NCBI GenBank assembly: GCA_023014335.1
Contig: JAECYW010000028.1
Location: 496,001 to 560,000 of the forward strand
Direction of reading: 5' to 3'
Length of the DNA stretch: 64,000 nt
Source: Galerina marginata
Lineage: Eukaryota; Basidiomycota; Agaricomycetes; Agaricales; Galerinaceae
Positions 12,201 to 23,056 of this stretch are shown in pieces. Both the position numbers and the translations under genes were made by a program. Position 1 is the stretch's first letter, and every line of letters begins with the position of its first letter. The notes under the pieces are model-generated. The model was not told the DNA's origin, did no database searches, and saw nothing but the letters and a program-made list of their open reading frames with translations.

Positions 12201-13500
12201 TTCGTAATTGTAATTCTGCGCGCCAAACGATCGCTTGAGACGGATGACCGTTGGATTTTGGTATATGTGTCCGTCACTTTATTTGAAGTTGTACTTATCA
12301 TATTTCTAGATTACCACGGCTGGGATTAAGCCTTGTCAAGATCGGATAAATGAGTTCGCATTCTTCAATCGTTCATTCCTCGTGATGGACGACCTAAGAT
12401 GGGAGTAAGCCTCGACTGGCCTTGTTTTATTTTTTCCATTGTTATTTCATTAATTTCCCCTCCTAATCTTTAGCCCTGCCTTTCGTTTTCCTTCCTTCTC
12501 TTCGTGTTCGACCCTTCCTTGTTCTCTTCCTTTTTCCTCCTGTCACTTTCTGAATTTTTTGCTGTCGCCCTTTTCTTTCTTCGTTCTTTATACAGACCTC
12601 CTCAGCGGCTCAGCCGACCGTCCTACTCATCAAGTCGTCGTTTGCTCTCTCAGGGTTATCTGGGAACTTGAATAAGGCGAAGAGCCATCATTCCCTCCAG
12701 CTGCCCCACCAACCGAGCAAGAACATTAAGTGCAGGCACGAAAGCAGGTGTGTCCCCTCTATCCTTTCCTCTAACCATGCCGCCTCAACCACAGAACCAG
12801 CCAACCTCACTCTCGCATCACTAGACCCCCGCTACAAAGCAACTCAGCTCGATTGACAGCCTCCTCGCAAGTGACGTGCACCAGGGCTCGACACTCGAAA
12901 TTTCCATACCGTGCATCTCTTCGAAGCAAAGCTTTTCAAGGTGTATGCATATGCGCGGTACATCGGCGGAGTAGCAGGCGAGACAGGGTCTTGGCTCATG
13001 ACTGGTCCCTTGGCGAGATCTGCTACTTTAAGATTGGCGGCTGCAAGAGTAAGCGCCGGGGCCGTGGAAACTAGCTGACCATATCGGAGGAACGAATGAA
13101 GTCAAAAAGGATGAGTGCTGTACTCCATACAGTTGGATGCGCGAATCAACGTAGATTATTTCCTCCCTTATTTTTACCCAAAATGGTTAGGAGGTCCGGA
13201 CAAGTACGAGCAGAATTCCTTGCGTATTCCTTTTGTCAAGAAGGGTTTGTTTGATGCACTTAGGTGATACTATTGATTGACCAGTGAAAATTCTCTAGAC
13301 ATTTTCCTCTTCCAAGGCTTTCGACAAGAAAGGTCCGGCGCAAATATTAATGGCCCAGAAGATGAACCCGCAAGTTAAGGTGACCAAAAGTAATGTCGCT
13401 CGCTTTTGAGCACGGAGGGAAAGATCATGCCGTACCATGGCCATGGTGAGTTAGACGGCGTAGATCGTCGGCTGCGACGTCTGGAGGGTGCTCGGAGGAC
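9298..13500. other. Long stretch without a recognised gene
   Basis: Several moderate plus-strand open frames occur (9491-10096, 10140-10475, 10995-11234, 12668-12856), but none shows a known motif and I found no splice chain that keeps a frame. The 10140-10400 frame is hydrophobic (LVFRNASTSVGLTVDRMIII) and may be a membrane-protein exon. Pyrimidine-rich runs at 11640-11700 and 12430-12600 look like promoter or intronic CT tracts. An open run near 13140-13250 reads NVDYFLPYFYPKWLGGPD, which I do not recognise. Probably mostly intergenic or decayed DNA. Confidence 0.3.
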
Positions 13501-13520
13501 CCGGAAAGCTCCCTCAAAAA

Positions 13521-13880
13521 CTTGTCCGGGAAGAATCCCAGAATCGGGTCTCAAATCCGTCACGATTTTGTTCTCAAATCCGCGAAACCGGACAAGGTCT
13601 GACTGGCTTTTTCCACAGTTTCTTCGGGGCCTGCAGCGCCTCAGTGTCCATTTTCCTTTGAAATTTGGCCCTTTGCCCTCGGTGTCGCTCTTTTCTGGTT
13701 CGACCTAGATCTTTCTCCCGCACGAACAACTTCAGGACGTTTACCACAAAATTTCTGCCCACAGGCATTCGAAATCCGCGACAAAGGACAAGGGTTCGCA
13801 TCCGGCGCCGTTGAATCCGCGAAAAATGGACAAGATTTTTGCGATTTTTTGGCCTCAAATCCGCGAAATCCGGGCAAGTT
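13521..13880 (+). repeat. Irregular array of a 21-bp AAATCCGCGAAA...GGACAAG repeat
   Basis: Four forward copies of a 21-22-bp unit (AATCCGCGAAA, a few variable bases, then GGACAAG) start at about 13576, 13772, 13813 and 13857. A fifth partial copy in inverted orientation (CTTGTCCGGGAAGAATCC) lies at 13521. The last three copies are 41 and 44 bp apart; the first is 196 bp away. Two minus-strand frames translate the unit as PCPxSRI/CPxFAD-like strings, but this is probably incidental. It may be a degenerate minisatellite or a set of protein-binding sites. Confidence 0.75.
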
Positions 13881-14596
13881 TTAGCGTGAGCTTCCCGGGT
13901 CCTGACGGCGTCCTTCTTCTGTTTGTCGATATTTTTTAGTCTAACCTTTAGCCAGTGTTCAATGCCCATAGGAGCGTTCTTGGAGCGAACTTGCCAGTGT
14001 GATCTGTGAGTAGCAGTGAGATGTCTTTACTGTGATGTTGTCAATCGTCGAAAACCCCCACGTATACGTTAGGTTCACGAGGGTATTTATGTCAGACTTG
14101 GTGGTCACTTTTCGTACCATGTGGTGATCTAATGGGTAGAAAATTTAACTTCTGATATCGATACCGCTTTCCGCTATATATTAAGAGGCTGATAGCCCCG
14201 GCCCTGTTATCCCGGTCACCCTATATATGTATGACGTACGTAAGCAATGTCGGATTTAGGATTTAGTATTCATAACATTGCCAACCTGAACGTTGAACGT
14301 TGTATTCGTGACCAACCTCGAGCTTCAAGCTTCAAGCTTCAACGTTTCAACGACTTACCTCCATATTTATCCACTCATTGCACTCGACTGATTATTCCCT
14401 TTTGATCGTGACCTTCGTAGCTTTGTCCATCGCAAACATGTCATTATGAGCCACCCGAGGACAAATGACCTTTTGGGCCTTGGCCGCCTTTGACTATCGC
14501 CGTCTTTGTTAGCTCTCTCTGTATAAATGAGGTTTCGTATCTTCGTCTTTCTCATTTCTGCATCTCGGATCTCTTCACCAGCGCCACACGCCTCAC
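13881..14596. other. Intergenic; short GCTTCAA tandem repeat
   Basis: No gene seen. At about 14320-14352 the 7-mer GCTTCAA is repeated in tandem (GAGCTTCAAGCTTCAAGC), preceded by GAACGTTGAACGTTG near 14290. This lies about 250-300 bp upstream of the start codon of the coiled-coil gene at 14597. The last 100 bp before that gene are T/C-rich, which is common for fungal 5' regions. Confidence 0.4.
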
Positions 14597-15481
14597 ATGT
14601 CGCAAGAATTAACTCAACTTGACCGCGAAGTTTTCCGTTCAATTGCTGATCTGGAGCAGAAAATAAGATTGGCAAGGCTTGAGACAGAACTGGTGAGTTG
14701 AATCCTCTTCTTACGAGTCCAAGTTATAATTGCAGTACAGAAGGATCTTCTTGAGTCTCAGGGCGTTTTTGATGAGCAAGTGATCGTGCTGCGTCGTGAC
14801 CTCGACCTCTTGCATCAGTCTGAAGATGCTCTAGGACGGCAGCTAGCTATGTTGGACCGCGATCTCGATATCTTGAAGCAGTGCCAAGGTGTTGTCCAAC
14901 AGCAGTTGGTCATGCTGGACCGTGACCTCGACATTTTATCTCTGCGCTTGGACGAGATCAATGAGATGTTTACTACCATTACTGTTAGTGTTCTTGACTT
15001 CTCCTGATCATGGGTGCTTGCATTTTGATACTCATCAATTCAGGCGGTATCTGAAGCAGCGACAGAAGGCAACTCAGAGGAATTGCCGTTGGGGACGAAT
15101 GCTCAGGTTCTTGCAGGTCAGACCTATTCATTTTGTAGAAGGAAGAATATTCATCAATTCACAGATATAACGACGGCCGCTGAAGACATTTCTAGGACGG
15201 CTGTGCCCTTGAACTTACAGACCTCTGCGATAACTCAGGTCGACTCGGCCCAGCTTTGTGGACAGTCCACTCCACATGTATGTAAAGGCTCGCTGGCGAC
15301 TTTGCACCGGGAGGAGGCAGGTGCTGAAGGTAAGTTGATAAAAGTGGTATCTTCCAACCCTTTTCTGACCTTGTAAATCCACACAGTGTTCGCTGATTTG
15401 ATTTTGGGTGCCATAGCTGGCGTCCTGCTGGGTTGTATTTCCGAAGGTCTCACCTACATCTACGGAATCGTTTTCGGGTGA
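14597..15481 (+). CDS. Small coiled-coil protein with three 21-aa repeats and C-terminal membrane tail
   Basis: Five exons (14597-14692, 14741-14983, 15044-15116, 15165-15329, 15387-15481) with GT-AG introns of about 48-60 nt give 223 residues in one frame. Residues 1-115 form a predicted long coiled coil (MSQELTQLDREVFRSIADLE...). Within it, three consecutive 21-residue units begin QVIVLRRDLDLL, QLAMLDRDLDIL and QLVMLDRDLDIL; 21 residues equal three heptads. A Ser/Thr-rich linker of about 75 residues follows. The last 30 residues, starting VFADLILGAIAG, are hydrophobic and small-residue-rich and end at Gly just before the stop, so the protein looks tail-anchored. It could be an organelle tether, an SPB/nuclear-envelope or membrane-scaffold component. 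I recognise no family. The model is supported by consistent phases; the function is unknown. Confidence 0.7.
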
Positions 15482-16811
15482 ACATCTAAATGCATATCTT
15501 AACCACCTTTAATTAGAATCTTGTACTTCGACTGAATCATTAGCCATTTAGCAGAAACGACGTTGTTTATGAATATCTCATCTTGCAGAAATACGACCTA
15601 AGGTGCATTCTAATAGGAAGATAAATTGGCAAGACAGGTTTTGTCTTCGAACACGACGGTTCCACTCAGCCCCGCCCCGTTCTCTACTCCTATGGCGGGT
15701 GTCAAGGCTCTTTAAATTCCTGCGCATACGATTGATCTCGCCCTTCCTTCCTCGTTGTTAATGGAGCTGGACGTCCCTTGTCCGGGTTTTTCTTGGAAGC
15801 AGCTCCTGACTGGCCTGACCCTCGATGCTCGCAGAAATCACAGCTTCGAATTTTCCTTGTACCAATCCAGAGGAAGGAATCTGGTAAACGGGAATGAAAT
15901 TAATATCTTTAAAAGGCTTCGTCGTGGTGGATAAAGTCACTCGGTGCCTATCGGATATGGCGTTTCATTACACTGAGCTATTTTGACTTCAAAAAGCTTT
16001 GTGGTTCGATGGAACAGCGATAAGTACGGCAACCAAGATAAATCTGAAGAACTGTATGGCTTTTAAAGAAGGTCCCGTTCGATGCTGAGTAGCCCCCTTT
16101 AGTCAGAAATTGAATTCGCATTTTCAGTCCATGTTGGGGGGGTTACCGCCTTGATTTGGCCTTGATCGCAGATACCTTCAAATTTCTTGCTGCCTCGCAA
16201 CTCCCCATTGGCGTTGGAGCTCGTGAAAAACGCAGATTTGCTTCAATGACTGACTGGAAAGCGCCTAAATATACCATCTCTAGCACATTTTTGTCCTGCA
16301 TCTGGAGGACGTTCCGGTATTCGGGATTCCGACCCTCCGAACCATGGGTCGGACAGCAGCTTCGACGATTTTCGATCAAGGACCGATTTTGACCGAGCAG
16401 ACCGATTTGAAATCCGAAGGACCGATTTACATAGGCACGTGACCACACGCGTGCCAAATTCGCGCATCGCGCGCGTTTTCCTCCACACGCAGGAGGCCCA
16501 ATTTTGCTTCGAAGATTTTGAAACTTGGCAGAAGTCTATGTAATTCAGTCCTGAACAAGTAGAAAACAACATATTGAAATACCAAACAGCTACCAGTTAT
16601 AATGCTCAAATCTTACAAAATCTTCGCCCAAAGAGGTCCCCATGGCAGGTGCAGGGAAGCCAATCCCCATTGATATCCTTCAGATGGCTTGAGCATAGGT
16701 GTTAAAATTTATTCTTCTAAGTGTTTCCAAAAGGAAAGGGGTGAATGTTCTCCTGGAATTCAGAAATGGAGAAATTTTTCGAAATTTAGACCAGCAGAGG
16801 AGGACAGGATA
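15482..16811. other. Stretch without a recognised gene
   Basis: No convincing coding region. Around 16320-16430 the 9-mer GACCGATTT occurs several times (for example near 16380, 16400 and 16419), giving a short irregular repeat. Open frames on both strands at 16143-16610 overlap each other and have no recognisable motifs. Confidence 0.3.
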
Positions 16812-17135
16812 GAGCGTAGCTACACCAATTTTCAACCAAATCACTTGGTTTTTTTGGCTTTTGTGCGTATAAATATGCTTAAATTGAATTCACAATGGAC
16901 GATAGGGTCGTGTTAATTTCTAAGTAGTCGAAAGGGCAGTTTGCATTTTGAAGTGGAAATTTCAGAATGGATGGAGCGTAGCTACACCAATTCTTAACCA
17001 AATCACTTGAATTTTCTGTGCTGCGTACACATAAATATGCTCAAATTAAATCCTCCAAGACGACAGGGTCGCGTTGATTTTTAAGTATTCAAACGACGGA
17101 TTTTCGCATTTTGAAGTAGAAATTTTGTGCCTTGG
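16812..17135 (+). repeat. Tandem duplication of a ~162-bp AT-rich unit
   Basis: Two adjacent diverged copies start at GAGCGTAGCTACACCAATT (about 16812 and 16974). Both continue with AACCAAATCACTTG, ATAAATATGCT, then ACGA(T/C)AGGGTCG and GCATTTTGAAGT at matching spacing. The offset is 162 bp. Neither copy contains an open frame of note. It is probably an old local duplication inside a mobile-element remnant or an intergenic satellite. Confidence 0.8.
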
Positions 17136-19011
17136 TCATTAAGCCATGACTGGTTCTTCATTTTGAAGTCAGAGACACAGAACTGTACCCTAAAATGAGT
17201 GTTATTTCCTTAGATGAACCTCGTAGTGCATGTAATTTATATTAGGGAGAGGTTTTCTAACTAATACTCGAGTGCAATGTATACACTGACAAGCAATGAG
17301 TCAGTTCAGTGGGCCTGAGAAATACTCTCCGAGTTTAGAAATCCCTGGACAGATTTTTCAACTTTTGGGAGGTGAGCTCGGGCTCCAGAACGCACAGATT
17401 TGCTTCCGAGAGCCCTTGGAATGACCAATTTTCCCAGTTCAGACATTGCCTAAATTGGCAGTTTCCGTCTGGTCAGGATAATAAACACCTCCTAATCAAT
17501 CAGTCACGCGCACTTACACGTTTTGCCATTAATTTTTTCTCAGTTGCAGAGTCCTCAGGTAGAAATAGATTGAATTAATGTAATGGGAGTTCTCTACTCC
17601 CTGTATCAATATGCCGTATTTCATCTGCAAAAGCGCCTGGCTTACATCTACCGGTACCCAAACCGGAACCTCGGGATCTGGAATGATGCATATGAAGAGT
17701 GCTATCTGTACCACAAAGCTAATCTCCCTCCGTAATTTGGCACTGTTACTGACAGTCGGAGGGGATTCGGGTAAACAGGCACTGAGATAACTGTATGTGA
17801 GCGAAATTCAAAAAAAATAATCAACGACCCGCTTACCGTAAAAGAGACCTCGACAAAGCTCCGCGCATATGTCACTGCGCGCTTCGTGGATAAAGCTAGG
17901 ATTTGCACGGAAGGCTTGCCATGCTTCACAAGATGTTTCTTAAATCGGGGATAGTAGCGGTCACGGTGAAATGTATGCTTTTATGAGAAATGACCCGTCT
18001 CCACATATCAATACGACAGGAAACCTATAAACAAAAACATAATCTAAGAGGTATACATATATTATAATAAGAATTGGTTACTGAGGTAAGAATGAGGGAA
18101 ATGGTCATAAGCGAGAGCATGTCTTGCCCGTCAAAATCATGGCTTCATCGATGGCTCTTCTCACTCCCAAACCGATGGGCGGTGAGTATATTTTGGATCA
18201 TGATATTTCGATAGAGTCCGGTATTATCTTTTGGAGAATGTAGGTTAATTATAAGAGCATGGTCAACATAACTCTGAATCACTTGACTTTTTCCCGCTGA
18301 GGTCCTCCTGAGGTTTAAGGACTTGACGCATTCGTCGTGACGAGGTGACATCGTCCCTTCGCCTTCGTCACAAAGTGGACACAGCCACAGCTTATCATCC
18401 TCTCCCATCCGCTCTCTCTGGTCTTCGTCTCAGCGCTTTGGCTGCCCTTCCCTCCCTCGGCGTTGTGCCGCTCGTCACCACGCGTTCGCTGGCGGCTGCG
18501 CGCGGCGGTCACAGCACTTTGGAGGGGTGCCGACCTGCCGACCCCGACGCTCCATCCTCGCCATGCTTCACCCCATTGCAAGTCGCGCCAACATCCACAG
18601 CAAACCATGCTCGCTCCGTGCTTGCCGCCTCCGGCCGGTAGAGTCGTTTGAAATTTCATCGTTAGGGTGGAGGAAATGATATGGCTGCATCTCGCACAGC
18701 CGTAATGCGCGGATGTCGTTTCCTCGGTTACCACTTGCATTCATCTTCGTCCATGCCAGGTGTCCGTTGATGGTAGGTTTAGCTGAAGAAGTTCAGAAAA
18801 AAGTTAGTATCGCGGTGGTGGTCGAGTTCAGCCCAGACAGACATACGTTCTCGGCGGTCCAAAAGGCCGTACCGAATTCGCGTCAGGGTGACAGCTGGGC
18901 AAGAAATGTGTTGGTGATAATGTCAGGGCGTCTTCTGCGGAATAAGGCCTCTACGAAAAGTCGGTCAGATGGCTCTAATTTTTATGGACTGGTTACTTAG
19001 TCGCGTGCATT
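17136..19011. other. Stretch without a recognised gene
   Basis: I see no gene with a consistent splice chain. Between 18145 and 18740 a minus-strand pair of overlapping open frames contains LWLCPLCDEGEG and several Cys pairs, but the Cys spacing fits no zinc finger I know. The region 18340-18650 is more GC-rich than its surroundings and is open on both strands, which makes chance open frames likely. Confidence 0.3.
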
Positions 19012-19655
19012 TTACAATGCCTCATCCATGCACGTCTTTACAGCATCATACACATGGGCAGTCGTAGCAGGACGTTTGATGTTCAGAGTTGGATCCCGAG
19101 CGTCTCGCACTTTTCGGATACGCAAGGCACTGAAAAATCCTTGCTTAATCTGAGACTCTGGAGAACAAGTTATTTACGGATAAAATAGTGGCAGAAAACT
19201 TACTAGTACTGCGCCAATGCGAGTATTCGGCATGTACTCTCCTCTACGTTTACGCTTGCAACGTCCTGCACAAAAGTTGATGAATAGTAGCAGCGTGTGC
19301 TCGTCAACTATGTCGTCCCGGACCTTGCGTGCTGCAAGTGCTTCATTCTTGGAAAGCTAGAACAAAAAAGGGCAATGAAGACACAAAAACAAAAATTATA
19401 GCACAATACTTACATTCCATGATTTGACAATCGACCTCTGCGTTTTTCTTCCCCCTGCCCGTCGATTTGCTTCTGTTCTTCGAGCTGCGGACACGCGCAC
19501 ACTCGTTTGTAACCTCTTGCAGGTTTCTAGAAGGGTTAGGTTAGTTAAATTAGTTTAAGTAGGACAGACCTAACAATCATACCATCATCGTCGAGGCGCT
19601 CCGCAGGAAATCGAGGTTGGAGCGCGTCGCACAACGAATCTGAAGGTGAGAGCAT
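19012..19655 (-). CDS. Possible transposon-related protein fragment, 160 codons in four exons
   Basis: Exons 19655-19583, 19526-19414, 19356-19204 and 19155-19012 join in one frame (160 residues) with three typical short introns. The product starts MLSPSDSLCDALQPRF, is Arg/Lys-rich in the middle (RTEANRRAGGRKTQRS), and has FINFCAGRCKRKRRGEYMPN, IKQGFFSALRIRK, RPATTAHVYDAVK and ends MDEAL. From memory it resembles a multicopy ORF family of mushroom genomes with a conserved RPAT-VHVYD-VKTRMDEAL segment, possibly the N-terminal part of a transposon protein. I cannot prove this. The stop directly after DEAL overlaps a potential GT donor (GTAAAA), so the protein may continue or be truncated. Alternative: a domesticated or standalone DNA-binding protein. 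Confidence 0.5.
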
Positions 19656-22251
19656 GCTGCCCGCAGAGGCTCTCTCTCTTCTTTATGGTCTGGCTGAAGA
19701 GAAGGTATGAGGTTTGAAGAACGTGCACTTTAGGTCAACAGACTTACAGGTGGGCTTTAGGTTTGTACACTCCTTCCGACACAAGGCAGTCAACATCGAG
19801 AACCGCGCGGGATCAATTTGGACATCAGCACGATGGCGTCGATGCCTGTGCGTTTATGCTTGATGGGGGATGGGTATCGATGGGTGCTTGATGGGGGATG
19901 GGGGTATCACTTTCAACATATGCATGATTCAATTAATTTCAATATTCAATATTCAATTGCGAAAGATTTTATTTAAGCTCCGTTTAAAACTTCTAACAAC
20001 TGATACTTACGTAAGTCTCACCCTAAGTCTCACCCTTCTCTTCTCTTTTGCCAAGATATGACCAGTACTTCCCTCATATATTTTGGTATCTACGAATATT
20101 ACTTATAGCTATCTAGCACAGTGAACTCATCATTAAGGACAACCACGACACCGCGAGCCCTTCTCTCCGATGAGATGTGGGTTGGGTTGACCTCTCTAGG
20201 TGGTCTGAACAGCGCCAGGTGAGACCCTAGCAGGTCCTCATGCGTCATCACCAACGCCAACCTCTGGTAACGTCATCCAACTTAGAGGAGATACAGAAGC
20301 AGCATCCCGCTTTACGACGAAAGTCTGCGAGTGATGGCAATATTCATCAGCATGCGGCGACGAGGGCTGCCATCAAATAGCAGGAGTAATAGCTCCCCGT
20401 GTACAACCAGGAGATTCACTAACAACCCACCATGCCCTTCGAGGAGAAACAACGAGACTAAAATACGACAAGGAGGACCGCCTTTCGAGGACGAACGACG
20501 CTATGCTTGATCAGGAGGTGGATAAAGGCGCACCCGCGACTGACGACCGACGACGACGACCGACATACAAGGCAAAGTGCCCGTAACCGGGGCCGCAGCC
20601 CGGTCTCTGGCTCTCGTAACGAAGTTTTAAAAAATGGCTTATGAGATGATAAGATATGCTTTCGTCGACAGGTGAGCTGAGGACGCAGCTGGTACATTGA
20701 TCACTGGGAATGGGATTATAACAGGTACCATTGCGTCGGCGTTTGTCTTGGCAACCGCTGTGAAAAACCCAGCTGAAATTTTTGCCATATTGCAGCTGGC
20801 CTCCTACAGCTGAAGAAGGACGCGAGGTACGGTCTTGTACGGTTGTGTTTGTCCACGTCTCTATCTTCAATCTCATTCTGTGTTCTACCTAGTCCTTTGC
20901 CCAACTTCCTAGCCACCTGGGTCTCGGACAATCCACGCTGGACAAATGTGCGGCCAGCCGTTGTCAACAAGGTCGTCGATGGAAATAAGGCTATATTAAC
21001 GTCGGTGAATTGCTTGAATCTGAAACATTCGGGAATTTTTGAAAGTGTCCAAATCACAAATTGTTCGCTAACCAGCTGCAAATCGACGTTGCATTGCTTG
21101 AATCCGGAACATTCGTGACATTCAAATCGTTTGAATCGCAGATTATGAAATCAGAAGCTATCAGGGGCGCAATTGTTTCAAAGAAAATGTTTTAATTCGA
21201 CATGGCGTTGTAAGTAACTTCGAACACTTCCGAATCACCGATTGCTCAATTGGAACTTTTTTATTCACTGTAAAGGTTGATTAGTGGACTAATGATGATT
21301 TTTAGAGTCGTGTTGCCTGCGAGCCTAGCCTTCGGCGACTACAGGCGTTCAAGTATACCAGTGTATGTTTATGGACCGATGACAATTTTTCAGGTGCCTG
21401 CGAGCGCTTTCTGCGACTACTTGAACGTGTTCCAGTCCGTGTATGTTTTCTTTGGAGACTCGTTGAATATCGAGTACTTAATGTGTCACCTGTTTAGTCT
21501 CCGTAACCATATCGTTGATGGAGGCAGGGCCTTAATGTCAACGAGTGCTATTTCAGTTCTTCAGGTAAGTTTAACCGATAGTTGCAGAGTTCTGATCTAT
21601 TTCACGTCTTTTCTTGACGGTGCTCTCTGTCATGACTTAGCTCTTTCTAGACTTGACCGGCCTTAAGTAAGTCAATAAGTATACTCCATTGGCCAAACTT
21701 CATTGACGCTGACCGACTGGCATAAACTGTACAGCCAGTTTCGTCGCAAATGCGTCCGTGCTCCTAGTTTCTGTTGAATTTGCTTCTTCTTACTGCTTTG
21801 GGTCTAGATTCATTGTATGTAACTAGCTGCAAATTGACTTTCGTTTGGCCAGCAATACTTGACATTGTTGTACTATCAAAGCCTGAGCATCTCATTGCGA
21901 CTGTGATCATGAATTTGATAATCAATATTCAGGTCATCTATGTGATTCCTGATTTGCAGAGAGGGGTGAATTCAATTCCCTGTATGGACAAAAGAGGTAA
22001 TTTCCGTACCACGATAGGCCACGAAAGCGGCTCATCAATCGAATTGGGTGAGGTTGAAGTTGAAGTTGGGGTGGACACCGAGAACATTTGTGCTTCATAC
22101 TGGGCAAGATCTTGAAGCACAATGACCTTTGTGAGAATATCAATGTGAATGTCAAAAACTCTAGATCACCTAAACAGTGCACGCGTGTTCATGAGTAGAT
22201 GGACTGAGGCCATATGTATAAGGTTTCATAACAGATATAGAAGCCCGTATG
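19656..22251. other. Stretch without a recognised gene; simple and degenerate repeats
   Basis: At 19857-19905 an 18-bp TGCTTGATGGGGGATGGG string is repeated with a 27-bp offset. Around 21000-21250 lie reverse-oriented diverged copies of the 80-bp unit found at 22,464-22,760 (for example GTGTCCAAATCACAAATTG). At about 21305-21450 a plus-strand open frame contains a partial internal duplication: LPASLAFGDY...PVYVYG then VPASAFCDY...SVYVFF. No gene family was recognised. Confidence 0.35.
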
Positions 22252-22320
22252 TGCTTACTCAACGCTAGCACCAGCTCCTCCTACACTGTTTCCCTGGCCA
22301 ATAGACTACCCTCGCAATTA
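22252..22320 (-). repeat. 69-bp dispersed repeat, copy 2 (inverted)
   Basis: This is the reverse complement of 6653-6721 with one mismatch over 69 bp. The flanks are unrelated. The high identity over a short stretch implies recent duplication or strong constraint, unlike the other diverged repeats in this part of the window. Confidence 0.85.
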
Positions 22321-22463
22321 AAACAGTAGGAGCTGTTAGAATAGAAACTGGAAAGATTGAATGTGCCAACAAACATCCACCCTGGATTCCATTGGAGATT
22401 CGAGCAAGTTCAAACTTCCTGAATAAAATACCGCCTGAGGACATCGAATTGAGACAGTCCGAT

Positions 22464-22760
22464 TTTAAACGACTTACGACTGATTGAGAAAATTGATTTG
22501 AGATTTGGACGATTTGAAGTTTTCCCGAATGAGCAAATAAGGATTTGCATCTGATTGAGAAATTCCAGTTTAAACGATTCGTGATTCGGACGTTTTCAAG
22601 TTTTCCCGAATTGACTGAATATCGATTTCCATCTGATTGAAAAATTCTAGTTTAAACGATTTGTGATTCGAACGATTTCAAATTTGCCGAATTGGGCGAC
22701 TAACGATTTGGTATGATTGAGGAATCACAGCTTAAACGATTTGGATAATCGGATGAATAA
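22464..22760 (+). repeat. Tandem ~80-bp degenerate satellite (TTTAAACGATTTGTGATTCG unit)
   Basis: Units starting (T/C)TTAAACGA occur at about 22464, 22569, 22651 and 22731, with spacings of 105, 82 and 80 bp. Each contains TTTAAACGATT, GTGATTCGGACG or similar, TTTCCCGAATTG, and CTGATTGA before the next unit. Related copies are found at 25500-25660 on the same strand and at about 21000-21250 on the opposite strand, so the family brackets the GC-rich coding island at 23,057-25,428. Confidence 0.8.
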
Positions 22761-23056
22761 CTGGTAGCCGGTTAGAAAAAATCGAAAAGACGGAGCATAC
22801 CTGAATGAAGAAGGTGCTCGAACGAGATTAGCTGTTTGAGGAGTCAATAAATTTTGCCAACAAAATATACTTGCGAACTTACTGATGGAAATGAAGGCCG
22901 ATCGAGTCCAGAAAAACGTTAGATCTAAATTCATTGGCGGATGGCTGATTAGCTCAAAAGTTGGATGCTGGGAAATACGCGGACTTGCGTCATTCAAGTA
23001 GTTGCCAAAAGTGCCAAAGGTTATTGACCCAGGCCTTGTGGTGACGCTCGCAGGTC

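Noticed and set aside
13574..13969. 131-codon minus-strand frame with repeated CPxFAD/CPxSRI peptides
   Set aside because: I considered a small repeat protein, but the DNA repeat is read in two different frames and includes an inverted copy, so the peptides are side effects of the DNA array.
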